Below, piece by piece: positions 44,280-52,633 of a stretch of DNA of 64,000 bases. The notes below the pieces were generated by a model. It was not told the origin of the DNA. It saw nothing but the letters and a program-made list of their open reading frames with translations, and did not search any database. Location of the stretch: assembly GCA_017626655.1 (NCBI GenBank), contig JAGAIH010000517.1, positions 11,292 through 75,291 on the forward strand, written 5' to 3'. Origin of the DNA: Clostridia bacterium (GTDB lineage Bacteria; Bacillota_A; Clostridia; Oscillospirales; CAG-272). Both the position numbers and the translations under genes were made by a program. Positions within the stretch are counted from its first letter, which is position 1. Each line of letters begins with the position of its first letter.

Positions 44280-44891
44280 ATGAAGAAACGGATAAAGGAT
44301 AAAAGCAAAGACAATATGCAATTAAAAATAGGGTTTTACATCTTATCATTATGGCTGCTATTTTTGTTGGTGTTTTTGCTGTCGGTCGATATACCTATCT
44401 GTTTTGATTCAAATGCTACATTTATTGGCATTTTACCTTTGATAAAAAGGAATTGGTTAGCAATAATCTCCCTCGTTATGATGATGTTAGGCGCTGGTAT
44501 TGCACGGAAATTCAAACATGCTGTCGATGGAGTAACCAATCCTCCTGCCAAAATAATTAGTATTCAAAATGAGAACTATGAATATCTAACTTTTTTAACA
44601 ACATATATCATTCCTCTAATTTGCATCAATTTGGAAGAAATGCGATATGTAATCGTGCTGATTATTTTGCTGATTATAATCGGTTCGATCTTTGTGAAGA
44701 TGGATCTGTATTTAGGAAATCCTACATTGGCATTGTTGGGATATCATCTGTATCGTATAAAAGTTGAAAAAATCGCAGAAAGCGAGGATCTATTGGTTAT
44801 TTCTAAGGACAAGCTGTCATTAGGCTCGTCAATCAAGTGGATCAAAATTACAGAAAAAGTATGGGTTGTAAAGGAGAACAAACAACAATGA
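44280..44891 (+). CDS. kwaA: Anti-phage Kiwa system membrane protein KwaA
   Basis: KwaA is the membrane component of the two-gene Kiwa defence system, which detects phage interference at the membrane and works with KwaB. The 203-aa protein has four hydrophobic helices (about residues 17-40, 56-80, 100-118 and 121-140) and a conserved-looking loop NYEYLTFLTTYIIPL plus NPTLALLGYHLYRI. The C-terminal 60 residues are a cytoplasmic tail. AAGGAGG precedes the ATG. The stop overlaps the kwaB start by ATGA, the usual Kiwa coupling. Assignment rests on topology, size and the DUF4868 partner. Confidence 0.82.
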   Translation: MKKRIKDKSKDNMQLKIGFYILSLWLLFLLVFLLSVDIPICFDSNATFIGILPLIKRNWLAIISLVMMMLGAGIARKFKHAVDGVTNPPAKIISIQNENYEYLTFLTTYIIPLICINLEEMRYVIVLIILLIIIGSIFVKMDLYLGNPTLALLGYHLYRIKVEKIAESEDLLVISKDKLSLGSSIKWIKITEKVWVVKENKQQ

Positions 44892-45856
44892 CAATCGAAG
44901 AAATAAAGGCAAAAGTAAATGGGATCTTTTCAGGATCTTACTCAACTCAAGTGTATCTTGTTCTTAAAATTGAAGATGTATTTGAACTGAGAATTGCAGA
45001 TATCGAAGATGCAACGGAACCTGAAATACGTGCTATGTTTTCGGATAGTGTTTGTTCTCGGATAAGTGATAATGAGGATTTAAGCATATGCAATCTTTCA
45101 AGTGCTGACGACAGAGCAAATGCGTTGTTCGCCTATGATTATGCGGAATATCCCGACGAGTTAGCTGTGTTTCAAAATTTTGATCTTCAAACAGCAATTG
45201 AAAACGTTCCAAAATTCAATTTCAATAATGATAACATTTCCTTCCTATACGGATACATAATTTATTTGGGATCAATGACCGACGGGTTGCTTCTTTTCAA
45301 AAAGCACTATCCTATTTCACTTATCAAAAGAGAATGTTTTTTATTAGGACTCAAAAAGAGTTCAGAACGATTTGAAAAAATCAGCGGCGATGATATCATT
45401 CGCTTGAACGGGGATTTTCAGCTTATCCGTGTTGGCGATGAGATATATGTTACAGATGTCAAGGTGCTGGAAAGAAATCTTGGTTTTAACGAACTGATAT
45501 TCCGAGAGTCATCGACCACGATTGAATCAATAGATGGGCTTAAACTGTTGGAGAATATTCAAGTATTAAAGGATAGTGCCGAAGAAGTATCTTTTGCAAG
45601 AAAACTCTCCAAAGTGAAAAAGACATCACCAATTTTTACAAATAACATTCCCAAAGAAGTTATAGTAGAATTTACAAAAACAAATCCTGGTCTTAAAGGC
45701 GCTTTCAAATATAGCGATGATGGTCTTACAATACGATTGGACACAAAAAAATCCAAAGAAGCGTTTATCAAACTTTTGAACGACTCGTTCTTGAGGTCTG
45801 AACTGACAAAGGAATATTATGAGGCAAGAGCTAAAGACAATATTCCTCATTCTTGA
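44888..45856 (+). CDS. kwaB: Anti-phage Kiwa system effector KwaB (DUF4868)
   Basis: Cytoplasmic DNA-binding effector of Kiwa. The 322-aa protein fits the DUF4868 pattern: a mixed alpha/beta N-terminal half, LLLFKKHYPISLIKRE in the middle, GDDIIRLNGDFQLIRVGDEIYV, and a helical C-terminal half. The start is the ATG at 44888 overlapping the kwaA stop; AAAGGAG lies 11 nt upstream. It is transcribed with kwaA and the hsd genes, and the next defence gene starts 18 bp after its stop. Confidence 0.85.
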   Translation: MTIEEIKAKVNGIFSGSYSTQVYLVLKIEDVFELRIADIEDATEPEIRAMFSDSVCSRISDNEDLSICNLSSADDRANALFAYDYAEYPDELAVFQNFDLQTAIENVPKFNFNNDNISFLYGYIIYLGSMTDGLLLFKKHYPISLIKRECFLLGLKKSSERFEKISGDDIIRLNGDFQLIRVGDEIYVTDVKVLERNLGFNELIFRESSTTIESIDGLKLLENIQVLKDSAEEVSFARKLSKVKKTSPIFTNNIPKEVIVEFTKTNPGLKGAFKYSDDGLTIRLDTKKSKEAFIKLLNDSFLRSELTKEYYEARAKDNIPHS

Positions 45857-45874
45857 TACAAGGGGTTAGATTCT

Positions 45875-46945
45875 ATGGACAAAGCAGGCGTAATTTATAT
45901 TCTTACAAATCCGTCCTTCCCTCAATATGTCAAGATCGGCTATGCCGATAATGTGGAATCGCGGTTGAAACAACTGAATAATAGTGAGTGCATTCCTTTT
46001 GCTTTCCGCATTTACGCTACATACGAGGTCGAGGAACGCTTAACGGATTTAAAACTCCATGCGCTGATCGACCAGCTTAATCCCAATCTGCGCTCTATTG
46101 ACAATGTGGACGGTAAAAAGCGTGTACGCGAGTTTTATGCTATGTCGCCTGAGCAGGCGTACTCTATCCTTGAAACGATAGCTGTGCTTGGCGGTCGTAA
46201 GAACAGGTTGAAACTTTGGGAACTGTCGGAAGAACAACGTCAGGATGTTGAACTCGCCGGAGAGATTGAGGACGAGCATATCGAAAGGATTTCACCATTT
46301 ACTTTCTCCAAATGTAATATTCCTGTTGGTGCAACCATTACATACATCAATCGCGGAAAGTCTAACTCGGGACTTGAAGTGATAGTGGTAGACGATAAAA
46401 ACGTTGAGTATCAGGGCAAGAAATACTCCCTTTCGGCTTTAGCTACCGAACTTTCGGGAAGCAAGCACGGTGTTGCCGGACCTCGATATTTCAAATATCA
46501 AGGCGAATGGCTGAACACAATCCGCGCAAGAGTTGAAGGCTGGAAAACGCCGGGGCGTGTTGAGGATGTGTGGATCATTCCTTGTAATCCCAACTATTAC
46601 GATATCGTTGCCGCGTTTGACCACCTTGATGTGATCGAATGGAGCCAGTCTACCAACACGACCGTGGGCGATACGGTGTACATATACGTCGGAGAGAAAT
46701 ACAAGTCGATTATGTTCAAATGCGAGGTTGTTGCAGCAGATCAGCACGGTAATCGCTCTACCGATGACCATCCGTATTATAAAGGCTTGGCAAAAGATCC
46801 CGCTGCTCGATATATGAAGCTTAAATTGGTTGAGAAATACCCTATCGGGCAGTATCCGCTGAAGGAACTCAAAGAAAACGGCCTTACGAGCGTTCAAGGA
46901 CGGAGCAAGGCAACCGTGCAGCTGATGAAGTATTTGGAGAAATAA
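45875..46945 (+). CDS. GIY-YIG nuclease with RAMA and EVE domains (modification-sensing restriction protein)
   Basis: Three domains are visible in 356 aa. The N-terminal GIY-YIG nuclease of the T5orf172 type has VIYILTNP, YVKIGYADNVESRLKQLN (Arg30 as the expected catalytic residue) and helix residues near KLHALID. The middle RAMA-like segment (about 150-225) has KYSLSALATEL and YFKYQGEWLNTIRAR. The C-terminal EVE domain of the PUA-like fold (about 230-355) has VWIIPCNPNYYDI, VGDTVYIYVGE and IMFKCEVV. RAMA and EVE domains are associated with modified DNA bases, so this is probably a type IV-like enzyme that cuts modified phage DNA. That role is inferred from the families. AAGGGG precedes the ATG. 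Confidence 0.8.
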   Translation: MDKAGVIYILTNPSFPQYVKIGYADNVESRLKQLNNSECIPFAFRIYATYEVEERLTDLKLHALIDQLNPNLRSIDNVDGKKRVREFYAMSPEQAYSILETIAVLGGRKNRLKLWELSEEQRQDVELAGEIEDEHIERISPFTFSKCNIPVGATITYINRGKSNSGLEVIVVDDKNVEYQGKKYSLSALATELSGSKHGVAGPRYFKYQGEWLNTIRARVEGWKTPGRVEDVWIIPCNPNYYDIVAAFDHLDVIEWSQSTNTTVGDTVYIYVGEKYKSIMFKCEVVAADQHGNRSTDDHPYYKGLAKDPAARYMKLKLVEKYPIGQYPLKELKENGLTSVQGRSKATVQLMKYLEK

Positions 46946-46993
46946 ATATGTTGCTATAGATTGCACATTCAAAAAGGAAAGGAGAGTTTGTCT

Positions 46994-48502
46994 ATGACAA
47001 AACCAATCAACCTATACATACAATCGCGAATTAAGGATGAGCTCTCCTTCAATAGGGTGGAGTTTCACTCATCTAAAAGACAGGATTGCGGAAAAACAAA
47101 AGAACACGAGATCGGCTCCTTGAGAAAAATAGTGGATGCTTTTATTGCGCAAGGGCTTTCTCCGAAAGATCTGGATGGCTTTTTCTTTGGCTTTCATATT
47201 CCTCAGATCGGCAAAGAATTTGATCTTCTGAAATTCTCGCAAACTGAAGTCATAAATATTGAATTCAAAAGTCAAACCGTGCCCGAAGAGCAAATCTTGA
47301 CTCAGCTTATAAAGAATAAGCATTACTTAGCTCATTTGGGCAAAAAAGAGTTTCTGTACACAATTATCACAGATACGATGACTTGCTATGAGTTGTGCGC
47401 AGACAACAGCATAAAAGTTATCGACTTTTCTGTTATTTCTCAAAAGGTCAAAACCTTTGATTGTAATTATCTAACAGACATTGATAGTATGTTCCGTGCT
47501 TCTGAGTTCCTTGTTTCGCCTTTGAATACCCCAGAAAAATTCATACGAGGCGAATATTTTTTAACGCAGGCACAGGAGCAAATCAAAAAAAGAATTCTTG
47601 ATACTGTTTTCAATTTAGATACACATGGTTTTGTCAGTCTCACGGGTCGTCCCGGAACAGGAAAAACTCTTCTTCTCTACGACATAGCCAAAGAGCTTGC
47701 GAAAAAGGATAAAACACTTATTATACACTGTGGGAAATTGGCAGACGGACAAGATCTGTTAAATAAGTGTATTCACAATTTTTGCGTTGTCTCTACCGCA
47801 TACTTAAAAAGAGTTCCGTCGGTTATAAACGAGTACAAATATCTTCTTTTAGATGAATCTCACCGCATCTATCCACATCAATTTGACGAAATTTGCAAAA
47901 GTGTAGTTGAATCCAATAAAATTTGCATTTTCTCCTCCGATCCTGGACAAGTGTTATCACAATTCGAATACAGAAATGCGATTTTTGAAAAAATACATGA
48001 ATTGCCTTTGGCAGCCGAGTACGAATTGTCGGAGAAGATTCGAACAAACAAGGAATTAGCATCTTTTATCATATCGGTTAGAAATCTCAATAAAAAGCCT
48101 CATTGCAAGATGGATTACTCCAATGTAACCGTCGCATATGCAAATACAGTAGTGGAGGCGCATAACCTAATTGAATACTTTAGAAACAATGATTATGTGT
48201 TTATAATAAACTATTCTAAATCAAATATGCGATATAGCCCATACTCTCAATACGAGGAAGATTATGATACGCATCATGTCATTGGTCAAGAGTTCGATAA
48301 TGTATTGATCCTTATGGACAAGTCGTTTTATTACGATGACGACGGGGTCTTACAAGGAATTCCTCACCCTAACCCCGATTATTTGTATCCCAATTTGTTT
48401 TATCAGGGAATCAGCAGGGTCCGCGAGAAAATCGCCTTGATAGTTGTAGATGCTCCCGTATTGTTTGAAAAGATAACATCCGTTTTAGAAAATGAGGAAT
48501 AA
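46994..48502 (+). CDS. DUF2075-type ATPase/helicase with N-terminal nuclease-like domain
   Basis: A 502-aa protein. The N-terminal 180 residues contain EFDLLKF and INIEFKSQ, resembling the D...ExK core of PD-(D/E)xK nucleases, though the catalytic set is not certain. The rest is a DUF2075/superfamily 1-like P-loop domain: Walker A GRPGTGKT (218-225), Walker B LLLDESHR, and conserved VIGQEFDNVLILM and QGISRVREKIALIV near the end. Such proteins occur in defence islands. The start is the ATG at 46994 with AAAGGAG upstream. A 114-aa protein follows 15 bp later and may be its partner. Confidence 0.75.
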   Translation: MTKPINLYIQSRIKDELSFNRVEFHSSKRQDCGKTKEHEIGSLRKIVDAFIAQGLSPKDLDGFFFGFHIPQIGKEFDLLKFSQTEVINIEFKSQTVPEEQILTQLIKNKHYLAHLGKKEFLYTIITDTMTCYELCADNSIKVIDFSVISQKVKTFDCNYLTDIDSMFRASEFLVSPLNTPEKFIRGEYFLTQAQEQIKKRILDTVFNLDTHGFVSLTGRPGTGKTLLLYDIAKELAKKDKTLIIHCGKLADGQDLLNKCIHNFCVVSTAYLKRVPSVINEYKYLLLDESHRIYPHQFDEICKSVVESNKICIFSSDPGQVLSQFEYRNAIFEKIHELPLAAEYELSEKIRTNKELASFIISVRNLNKKPHCKMDYSNVTVAYANTVVEAHNLIEYFRNNDYVFIINYSKSNMRYSPYSQYEEDYDTHHVIGQEFDNVLILMDKSFYYDDDGVLQGIPHPNPDYLYPNLFYQGISRVREKIALIVVDAPVLFEKITSVLENEE

Positions 48503-48517
48503 GATTTTGGAGTAAAA

Positions 48518-48862
48518 ATGACAGATTACTTAAAGATATACGAAAAATTTAAGGATGTCAAAGAGGTTAAGGATTACATTGACGATGTAATCCTCCTCCG
48601 ACATTATTACACAATACAGCAGTATTCTCAAATGCAGGAGCATATTCGCAAGCTTATGAACAAGTACCTTGTGGAAACTCTTGTTTGGAATGCTGTGAAT
48701 ACTTCTCAACCGACAACAGTTGCGCAATCCTACATCAATGCCGAAAACTTTTTGCAGATGCAAGGTGCAAAAATGATTGCAGAGAAGGCAAAGAATTATG
48801 CTCAACGATTGAACGAGGGTGAAAAGACGTTTATCGAATCTTTGATTAAGCTGATGGAGTGA
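48518..48862 (+). CDS. Small unknown helical protein, defence operon
   Basis: No family is recognised. The 114 residues are almost entirely predicted helical, rich in Lys, Glu and Gln, with no membrane segment. It sits tightly between the DUF2075 helicase gene (15 bp) and the DUF4062 gene (9 bp) with GGAG before its ATG, so it is a real member of the operon. It could be an adaptor or antitoxin-like partner of either neighbour. Confidence 0.55.
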   Translation: MTDYLKIYEKFKDVKEVKDYIDDVILLRHYYTIQQYSQMQEHIRKLMNKYLVETLVWNAVNTSQPTTVAQSYINAENFLQMQGAKMIAEKAKNYAQRLNEGEKTFIESLIKLME

Positions 48863-48871
48863 GGTGTCAAG

Positions 48872-49786
48872 ATGTATTTTAAACCAAGAATTTTTATTAG
48901 TTCAACAATGGGAGATAAGTTGGAATTGCGTGAAACTATAAAAAGATGGTTTGAGAGTGCCGGAGCAGAGGTAGCTCTGTACGAAAAAGACTTAACCCCT
49001 TCAATAAATCCGAACACATATAGAGAAGATATTTTACACACTGACTTCGTTATTTTTATTCTCGATGAAAGATATGGGGCAAAAACCAACACAGGATTAT
49101 CTGGTACCGAAGAAGAGTTTCATATTGTTTCACATAATAAAAAGCCATGCCATGTTTATCTAAAACATATAGAAAAAACTGATGAAGCGAAAAAGTTCGA
49201 AGATTTAATAAAAAGCAAAGGAATATCTTATTACTACTATAAGGATGATGAGGATTTATTACAACGAATTCAATCAACATGCTTTACAATTGCCAAAGAT
49301 ATATTTATGTCTAATCTTTACTCTCAGAGAATAGATCCTTTTATCCTAAACAAAGCGGCAAAAAAATCTGATTACACTCTGGGACTCTACTATTGCGAGA
49401 TGTTTGAAACACTGTTGGAAATTTGCAGTAAAACGCCATATAAAATTGAAAATTCTAATTTGTTAATTGCAGCATTTGATGGATTATCTGATTGGGTGAA
49501 CAACACAAAAACAATATTTATCGATCAGAAATTAGAGGAATTATTTAGAGAAATATTTGTTTGCATTAATGAAATCAACAGATATACTTCTTCCACATCT
49601 TCTCCAAATCTTCCGTTTGTCAATATCCCTTTCCCTCATATGAATGAAATCAGTGTATGCTTTAACAATTATTGTGGTGCTTATGATAGTGCTTGGATTA
49701 ATGGCAGAGCAAGTGAGATGATAAACAGGTATACCAATTTCAAAACATACTTAGCGCATATGCAAATAGCCGGTGATTTGCTTTGA
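48872..49786 (+). CDS. DUF4062 (TIR-like fold) protein, probable defence sensor/effector
   Basis: The N-terminal 100 residues match DUF4062: PRIFISSTMGDKLELRETI, an alpha/beta core and FVIFILDERYGAKTNTGLSGTEEEF. This domain is related to TIR folds and is common in bacterial conflict and STAND-like systems. The C-terminal 150 residues are helical with no recognised motif. The 304-aa protein has GAGGTG before its ATG. The next gene starts 48 bp downstream and encodes a membrane-tailed protein, so the two may form a sensor-effector pair; this is inference from context. Confidence 0.75.
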   Translation: MYFKPRIFISSTMGDKLELRETIKRWFESAGAEVALYEKDLTPSINPNTYREDILHTDFVIFILDERYGAKTNTGLSGTEEEFHIVSHNKKPCHVYLKHIEKTDEAKKFEDLIKSKGISYYYYKDDEDLLQRIQSTCFTIAKDIFMSNLYSQRIDPFILNKAAKKSDYTLGLYYCEMFETLLEICSKTPYKIENSNLLIAAFDGLSDWVNNTKTIFIDQKLEELFREIFVCINEINRYTSSTSSPNLPFVNIPFPHMNEISVCFNNYCGAYDSAWINGRASEMINRYTNFKTYLAHMQIAGDLL

Positions 49787-49834
49787 TAACAAATTTTCGA
49801 ATCGACTTTAAAAAATTTATCTTTGAGGGAATCA

Positions 49835-50653
49835 ATGAAAATAAAAGAAACAAAACAAGGAAAAGAATTTATATTTAACAATAAATTCGCTAAGAATAAA
49901 ATACCAACAAATGATCGAAGATTGCATGCGTTTTTGAAGTTAAAATATAGTTTGGTAAACTTTTTGCATTTAGAAAGGTTTGCAAAAAAGAAATCATGGT
50001 ATCGCACATTGGAATATCATTGGGGTAGACGGAATCGTAAACCTAACTCATTTGAAAAAAAGAAATTGTCCGAGAGTATCCGGCTGACACAAAAAGACTT
50101 GAAGCTTGAAGAACTGGTAATATATGATTTGATTCCTAAAGAATATTTGAACGAGTTTCAGCGAAAATATCTCAAATTCAAAGATATGTTTGCAGCACCG
50201 ACATTGACAACTACAATTCCCAAAAGACTTCATGATGCTTTTTCGCAAATGGAAAATAGCCATGCAGCAGGAAGCTGGTACAATTTAGACCATTTTTCTA
50301 TAAAAGAAAAGACCTCATTGGGAACAAGATTTAATTGGTTTCGTTTAGAAGCAATCGGTTTAACTGAATCATTTTATATTATTCGATATGCATTGAATGT
50401 AAACGATGCGACCAATAAAGAATTGGAACAAATCTTAAAATCCAAGGTATATAAGGAGGTTGTTTGTTTCGGCAATGATAAGTGGTGGAAAAAAAGAAGC
50501 TTTGGTGGTTGTCACTGTTATGATATAGGAGGCGATTCAAAATTTTATGTAATAGAGGATTATATTTTAGAGCTTAAGGCTTTGTTTTGGAAAGAAGTAG
50601 TTAAGAATCTTCCCACCTTCTTTTTTCTTGGGAAAACATCCCTCCAAGTATAG
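49835..50653 (+). CDS. Unknown protein, N-terminal fragment of a frameshifted gene (partner of DUF4062 protein)
   Basis: No family is recognised. The visible 272 residues are lysine-rich and AT-rich in codon use, with blocks YRTLEYHWGRRNRKPNSFE, DHFSIKEKTSLGTRFNWFRL and FGGCHCYDIGGDSKFYVIED. The frame ends shortly after a run of six T (50621-50626). If one T is added, it continues directly as SWENIPPSIEVYSSE into the downstream fragment, giving one protein of about 530 aa. Phase variation, mutation or a homopolymer sequencing error are all possible. TGAGGGA precedes the ATG. Confidence 0.6.
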   Translation: MKIKETKQGKEFIFNNKFAKNKIPTNDRRLHAFLKLKYSLVNFLHLERFAKKKSWYRTLEYHWGRRNRKPNSFEKKKLSESIRLTQKDLKLEELVIYDLIPKEYLNEFQRKYLKFKDMFAAPTLTTTIPKRLHDAFSQMENSHAAGSWYNLDHFSIKEKTSLGTRFNWFRLEAIGLTESFYIIRYALNVNDATNKELEQILKSKVYKEVVCFGNDKWWKKRSFGGCHCYDIGGDSKFYVIEDYILELKALFWKEVVKNLPTFFFLGKTSLQV

Positions 50654-50697
50654 AAGTATATTCATCTGAAACTCTTGAGAAAAAGAGTGAAAAGATA

Positions 50698-51423
50698 TTG
50701 GAAGTCCTCGCTCAGAGAAGCCAAGGTCATATCGAATATTGTGATTCCCATAAGACTTATTTTGTGCCATCGGTTACAAATCGCGGCCAAAAAGCACTAA
50801 ACAATTCCAAAATAATCTCTCATTCACAACAATTTAAGAACGAGCGAGGGATGTATGATTTTTTGTACATAGAAGAAATTGTGTGTCAAAGTTTTGCTGA
50901 TTATTTTTTATTGGAAGCCCTTAGTAACCAAGCTTCTCAATTCATATACCAAGCACAACGAAAAGTAAATCGAAATGTTTATCGAAAATCCCGCTTTAAT
51001 TCGCTTTTAAGTTTGAAATTGGAAGTGGAGAAAAAATTGTATTTTTATAGGAGATTATATAAAGAACTAAATACTCTTTCACTTACAGAAGAAATCCTAA
51101 ATTATAAGTTTAGCGAGTACAAAAAATGTTTCACTAATGCTTTTGATAAAAAAGATCCTGAATTTACACGATTCTATGAATTTGAAAATATGTATAAAGG
51201 GATGCGTTATAATATCAAAGACAACTTCACCTTGATGGAATCTATATACTCTCATTTTGATGAAAATGCCAAAATAATCGAAAGCAGGTATAATTATCGA
51301 ATCGTAAAATGGACTTTTATAGTTGGTGTTGTTTCTCTGCTGGCGACGATATTGTTGGCTGGTGATCCCTGCCTATTCGATCAAATATGCGATTTCATAA
51401 TTGAGTTATTCAAAAAGAAATAA
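50698..51423 (+). CDS. Unknown membrane-tailed protein, C-terminal fragment of the same frameshifted gene
   Basis: About 240 residues, largely helical, with tyrosine- and lysine-rich blocks (RKVNRNVYRKSRFN, EKKLYFYRRLYKEL) and a single C-terminal transmembrane helix (VKWTFIVGVVSLLATILLAG) followed by a short tail ending FKKK. There is no ribosome binding site at its first possible start, and its frame extends upstream as SWENIPPSIEVYSSE to the T-run at 50621, so it is the C-terminal part of the preceding gene. Membrane-tailed effectors are typical of abortive-infection systems, but no function can be assigned. Confidence 0.55.
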   Translation: MEVLAQRSQGHIEYCDSHKTYFVPSVTNRGQKALNNSKIISHSQQFKNERGMYDFLYIEEIVCQSFADYFLLEALSNQASQFIYQAQRKVNRNVYRKSRFNSLLSLKLEVEKKLYFYRRLYKELNTLSLTEEILNYKFSEYKKCFTNAFDKKDPEFTRFYEFENMYKGMRYNIKDNFTLMESIYSHFDENAKIIESRYNYRIVKWTFIVGVVSLLATILLAGDPCLFDQICDFIIELFKKK

Positions 51424-51502
51424 TTTCTTTCAAAATAACGCTGGACTTTTGCTTTCTTCTGTGGTATATTGTGTGTTACCAAAAGCCAAGGAGGTAACAT
51501 AC

Positions 51503-51754
51503 ATGGCAAAGATTACGATTGAAGAATTATTCTATGGTGACAAGTACGGCGTCATGAGCGAAGTGGTCAAGCAGGTATTCGCTCGGCAGGATGAGTTCGT
51601 TGCGGATCCGCATACGTTCCGTGAGCTTGAAATTGTCCGACAGACTTTGATTGCAGTAGAAAAAATGAAAAAGAACGGTGACTGTATTGCCGAGGGTGAA
51701 CTCGGGGATGCGGTCACCGTTTCTGTATGCGGAGGTTCTGATGAAAACACTTGA
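51503..51754 (+). CDS. Small unknown element protein
   Basis: An 83-aa protein beginning MAKITIEELFYGDKYG, highly charged, with no membrane span or known motif. AAGGAGG lies 8 nt before the ATG. A promoter-like TGGACT-17-TATATT is just upstream, and the stop overlaps the next start by 14 nt, so the pair is translationally linked. Its N-terminal LFYGDKYG resembles the LWYGNISP of the next protein, suggesting a distant relationship between the two. Confidence 0.65.
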   Translation: MAKITIEELFYGDKYGVMSEVVKQVFARQDEFVADPHTFRELEIVRQTLIAVEKMKKNGDCIAEGELGDAVTVSVCGGSDENT

Positions 51755-52028
51755 CGAACTATGGTACGGCAACATCTCGCCTTTCGAGCAATGTACCCGT
51801 GGCGATAAACGGCTGAAGGAACTGCTGAAACTTGTTGCCCGGAACCGAGAGGAACTGGACGGTACGCTCACGGACAAGCAGAAAGAAACACTTGAAAAGT
51901 TCGAGGATTGCATGAACGAGATGCACAGCATCACAGAGCGTGATGCATTCTCATACGGCTTCCGCTTGGGCGTGCGGTTGATGGCAGAAGCCTTCCTTCT
52001 GCCGATGGGAGAGGATGAAAATTTATAG
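51741..52028 (+). CDS. Small element protein (DUF6809-like)
   Basis: A 95-aa helical protein: MKTLDELWYGNISPFEQ at the N-terminus, a charged coiled middle, and FSYGFRLGVRLMAEAF at the C-terminus. This pattern (LxxLxYGNxxPxE ... FxxGFRLGxRLMxEA) is common on Clostridia mobile elements and matches what I remember as DUF6809. GGAGG precedes the ATG, and the start overlaps the preceding gene. Function unknown. Confidence 0.7.
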   Translation: MKTLDELWYGNISPFEQCTRGDKRLKELLKLVARNREELDGTLTDKQKETLEKFEDCMNEMHSITERDAFSYGFRLGVRLMAEAFLLPMGEDENL

Positions 52029-52060
52029 GGTAGGCCCCAAAGTCCCACCCTATAAGTTGC

Positions 52061-52101
52061 AGAAAAGTGGCCTGGGCCCTTGGGGCCCACACCACTTTTC
52101 T
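52061..52101 (+). terminator. Strong nested hairpin after the small element genes
   Basis: AGAAAAGTGG (52061-52070) pairs with CCACTTTTCT (52092-52101) around an inner TGGGCCC/GGGCCCA stem. A second stem ATAGGGT/ACCCTAT lies just before it (52025-52053). Probable terminator, with a short T-rich tail. Confidence 0.65.
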
Positions 52102-52112
52102 CTTTCACCCCT

Positions 52113-52142
52113 CAAAAAGCGCGTCTCTGTAATCAAAGAAAA
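52113..52142 (+). repeat. Element-specific bipartite motif, copy 3
   Basis: CAAAA, 9 nt, CTGTAATCAAAGAAAA. It lies just after the nested hairpin. The 300 bp that follow contain no evident gene. Confidence 0.65.
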
Positions 52143-52448
52143 AGGCTCTCACCGCAAAAGTGGTTTGTGAGTATGAAATGTACCAAAGCAAACCTCAAAC
52201 ACAGATTTGCATTTTTGAGGCTCAAATTTACAGTTTCCTTTTTCAGCATTTCGTGAAAAGCCTTCGAAAATACCCCAAAAGCCTTGAAAATTCAGCCTTT
52301 TGTGCTATTTCGTGCAAAATCGTGATTTCGGATAAATGGTAGAGAGAAAATATCAGGGCTGACCTTGCCGACATTTTGTCGGTTAGCTCACAATGTTTCT
52401 GCCCGTCCGCTTTTCAAGGCCTCATTTTGAGGACTTGAAAACGAACCG

Positions 52449-52478
52449 CAAAAATTGAGCCTCTGTAATCAAAGAAAA
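52449..52478 (+). repeat. Element-specific bipartite motif, copy 4
   Basis: CAAAA, 9 nt, CTGTAATCAAAGAAAA, 155 bp upstream of the RNA polymerase-like gene. Confidence 0.65.
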
Positions 52479-52501
52479 GCCTCGGCGAGCGTGCCGAAAA
52501 A

Positions 52502-52526
52502 TCAATGGGTCATTTTGACCCACTGA
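52502..52526. promoter_or_regulatory. Palindromic operator-like site upstream of the RNA polymerase-like gene
   Basis: A perfect TGGGTCA/TGACCCA pair (52506-52512/52516-52522) with a TTT centre is extended by TCA/TGA flanks with one mismatch. It lies 49 bp upstream of the -35 box. Confidence 0.5.
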
Positions 52527-52574
52527 TATTTACGCTTTTCCCCTTTGTCCGAAATTCAATTTACAAAGAGCTCC

Positions 52575-52603
52575 TTGAAAAAAGTCGCAAAATATGGTAA
52601 AAT
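52575..52603 (+). promoter_or_regulatory. Sigma-A promoter of the RNA polymerase-like gene
   Basis: TTGAAA (52575-52580), 17 bp, TAAAAT (52598-52603), with ATGG before the -10. The gene starts 30 bp downstream with AGGAGG. Confidence 0.75.
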
Positions 52604-52633
52604 AAAAGCATCACAGAAGAAGGAGGTGTTATA

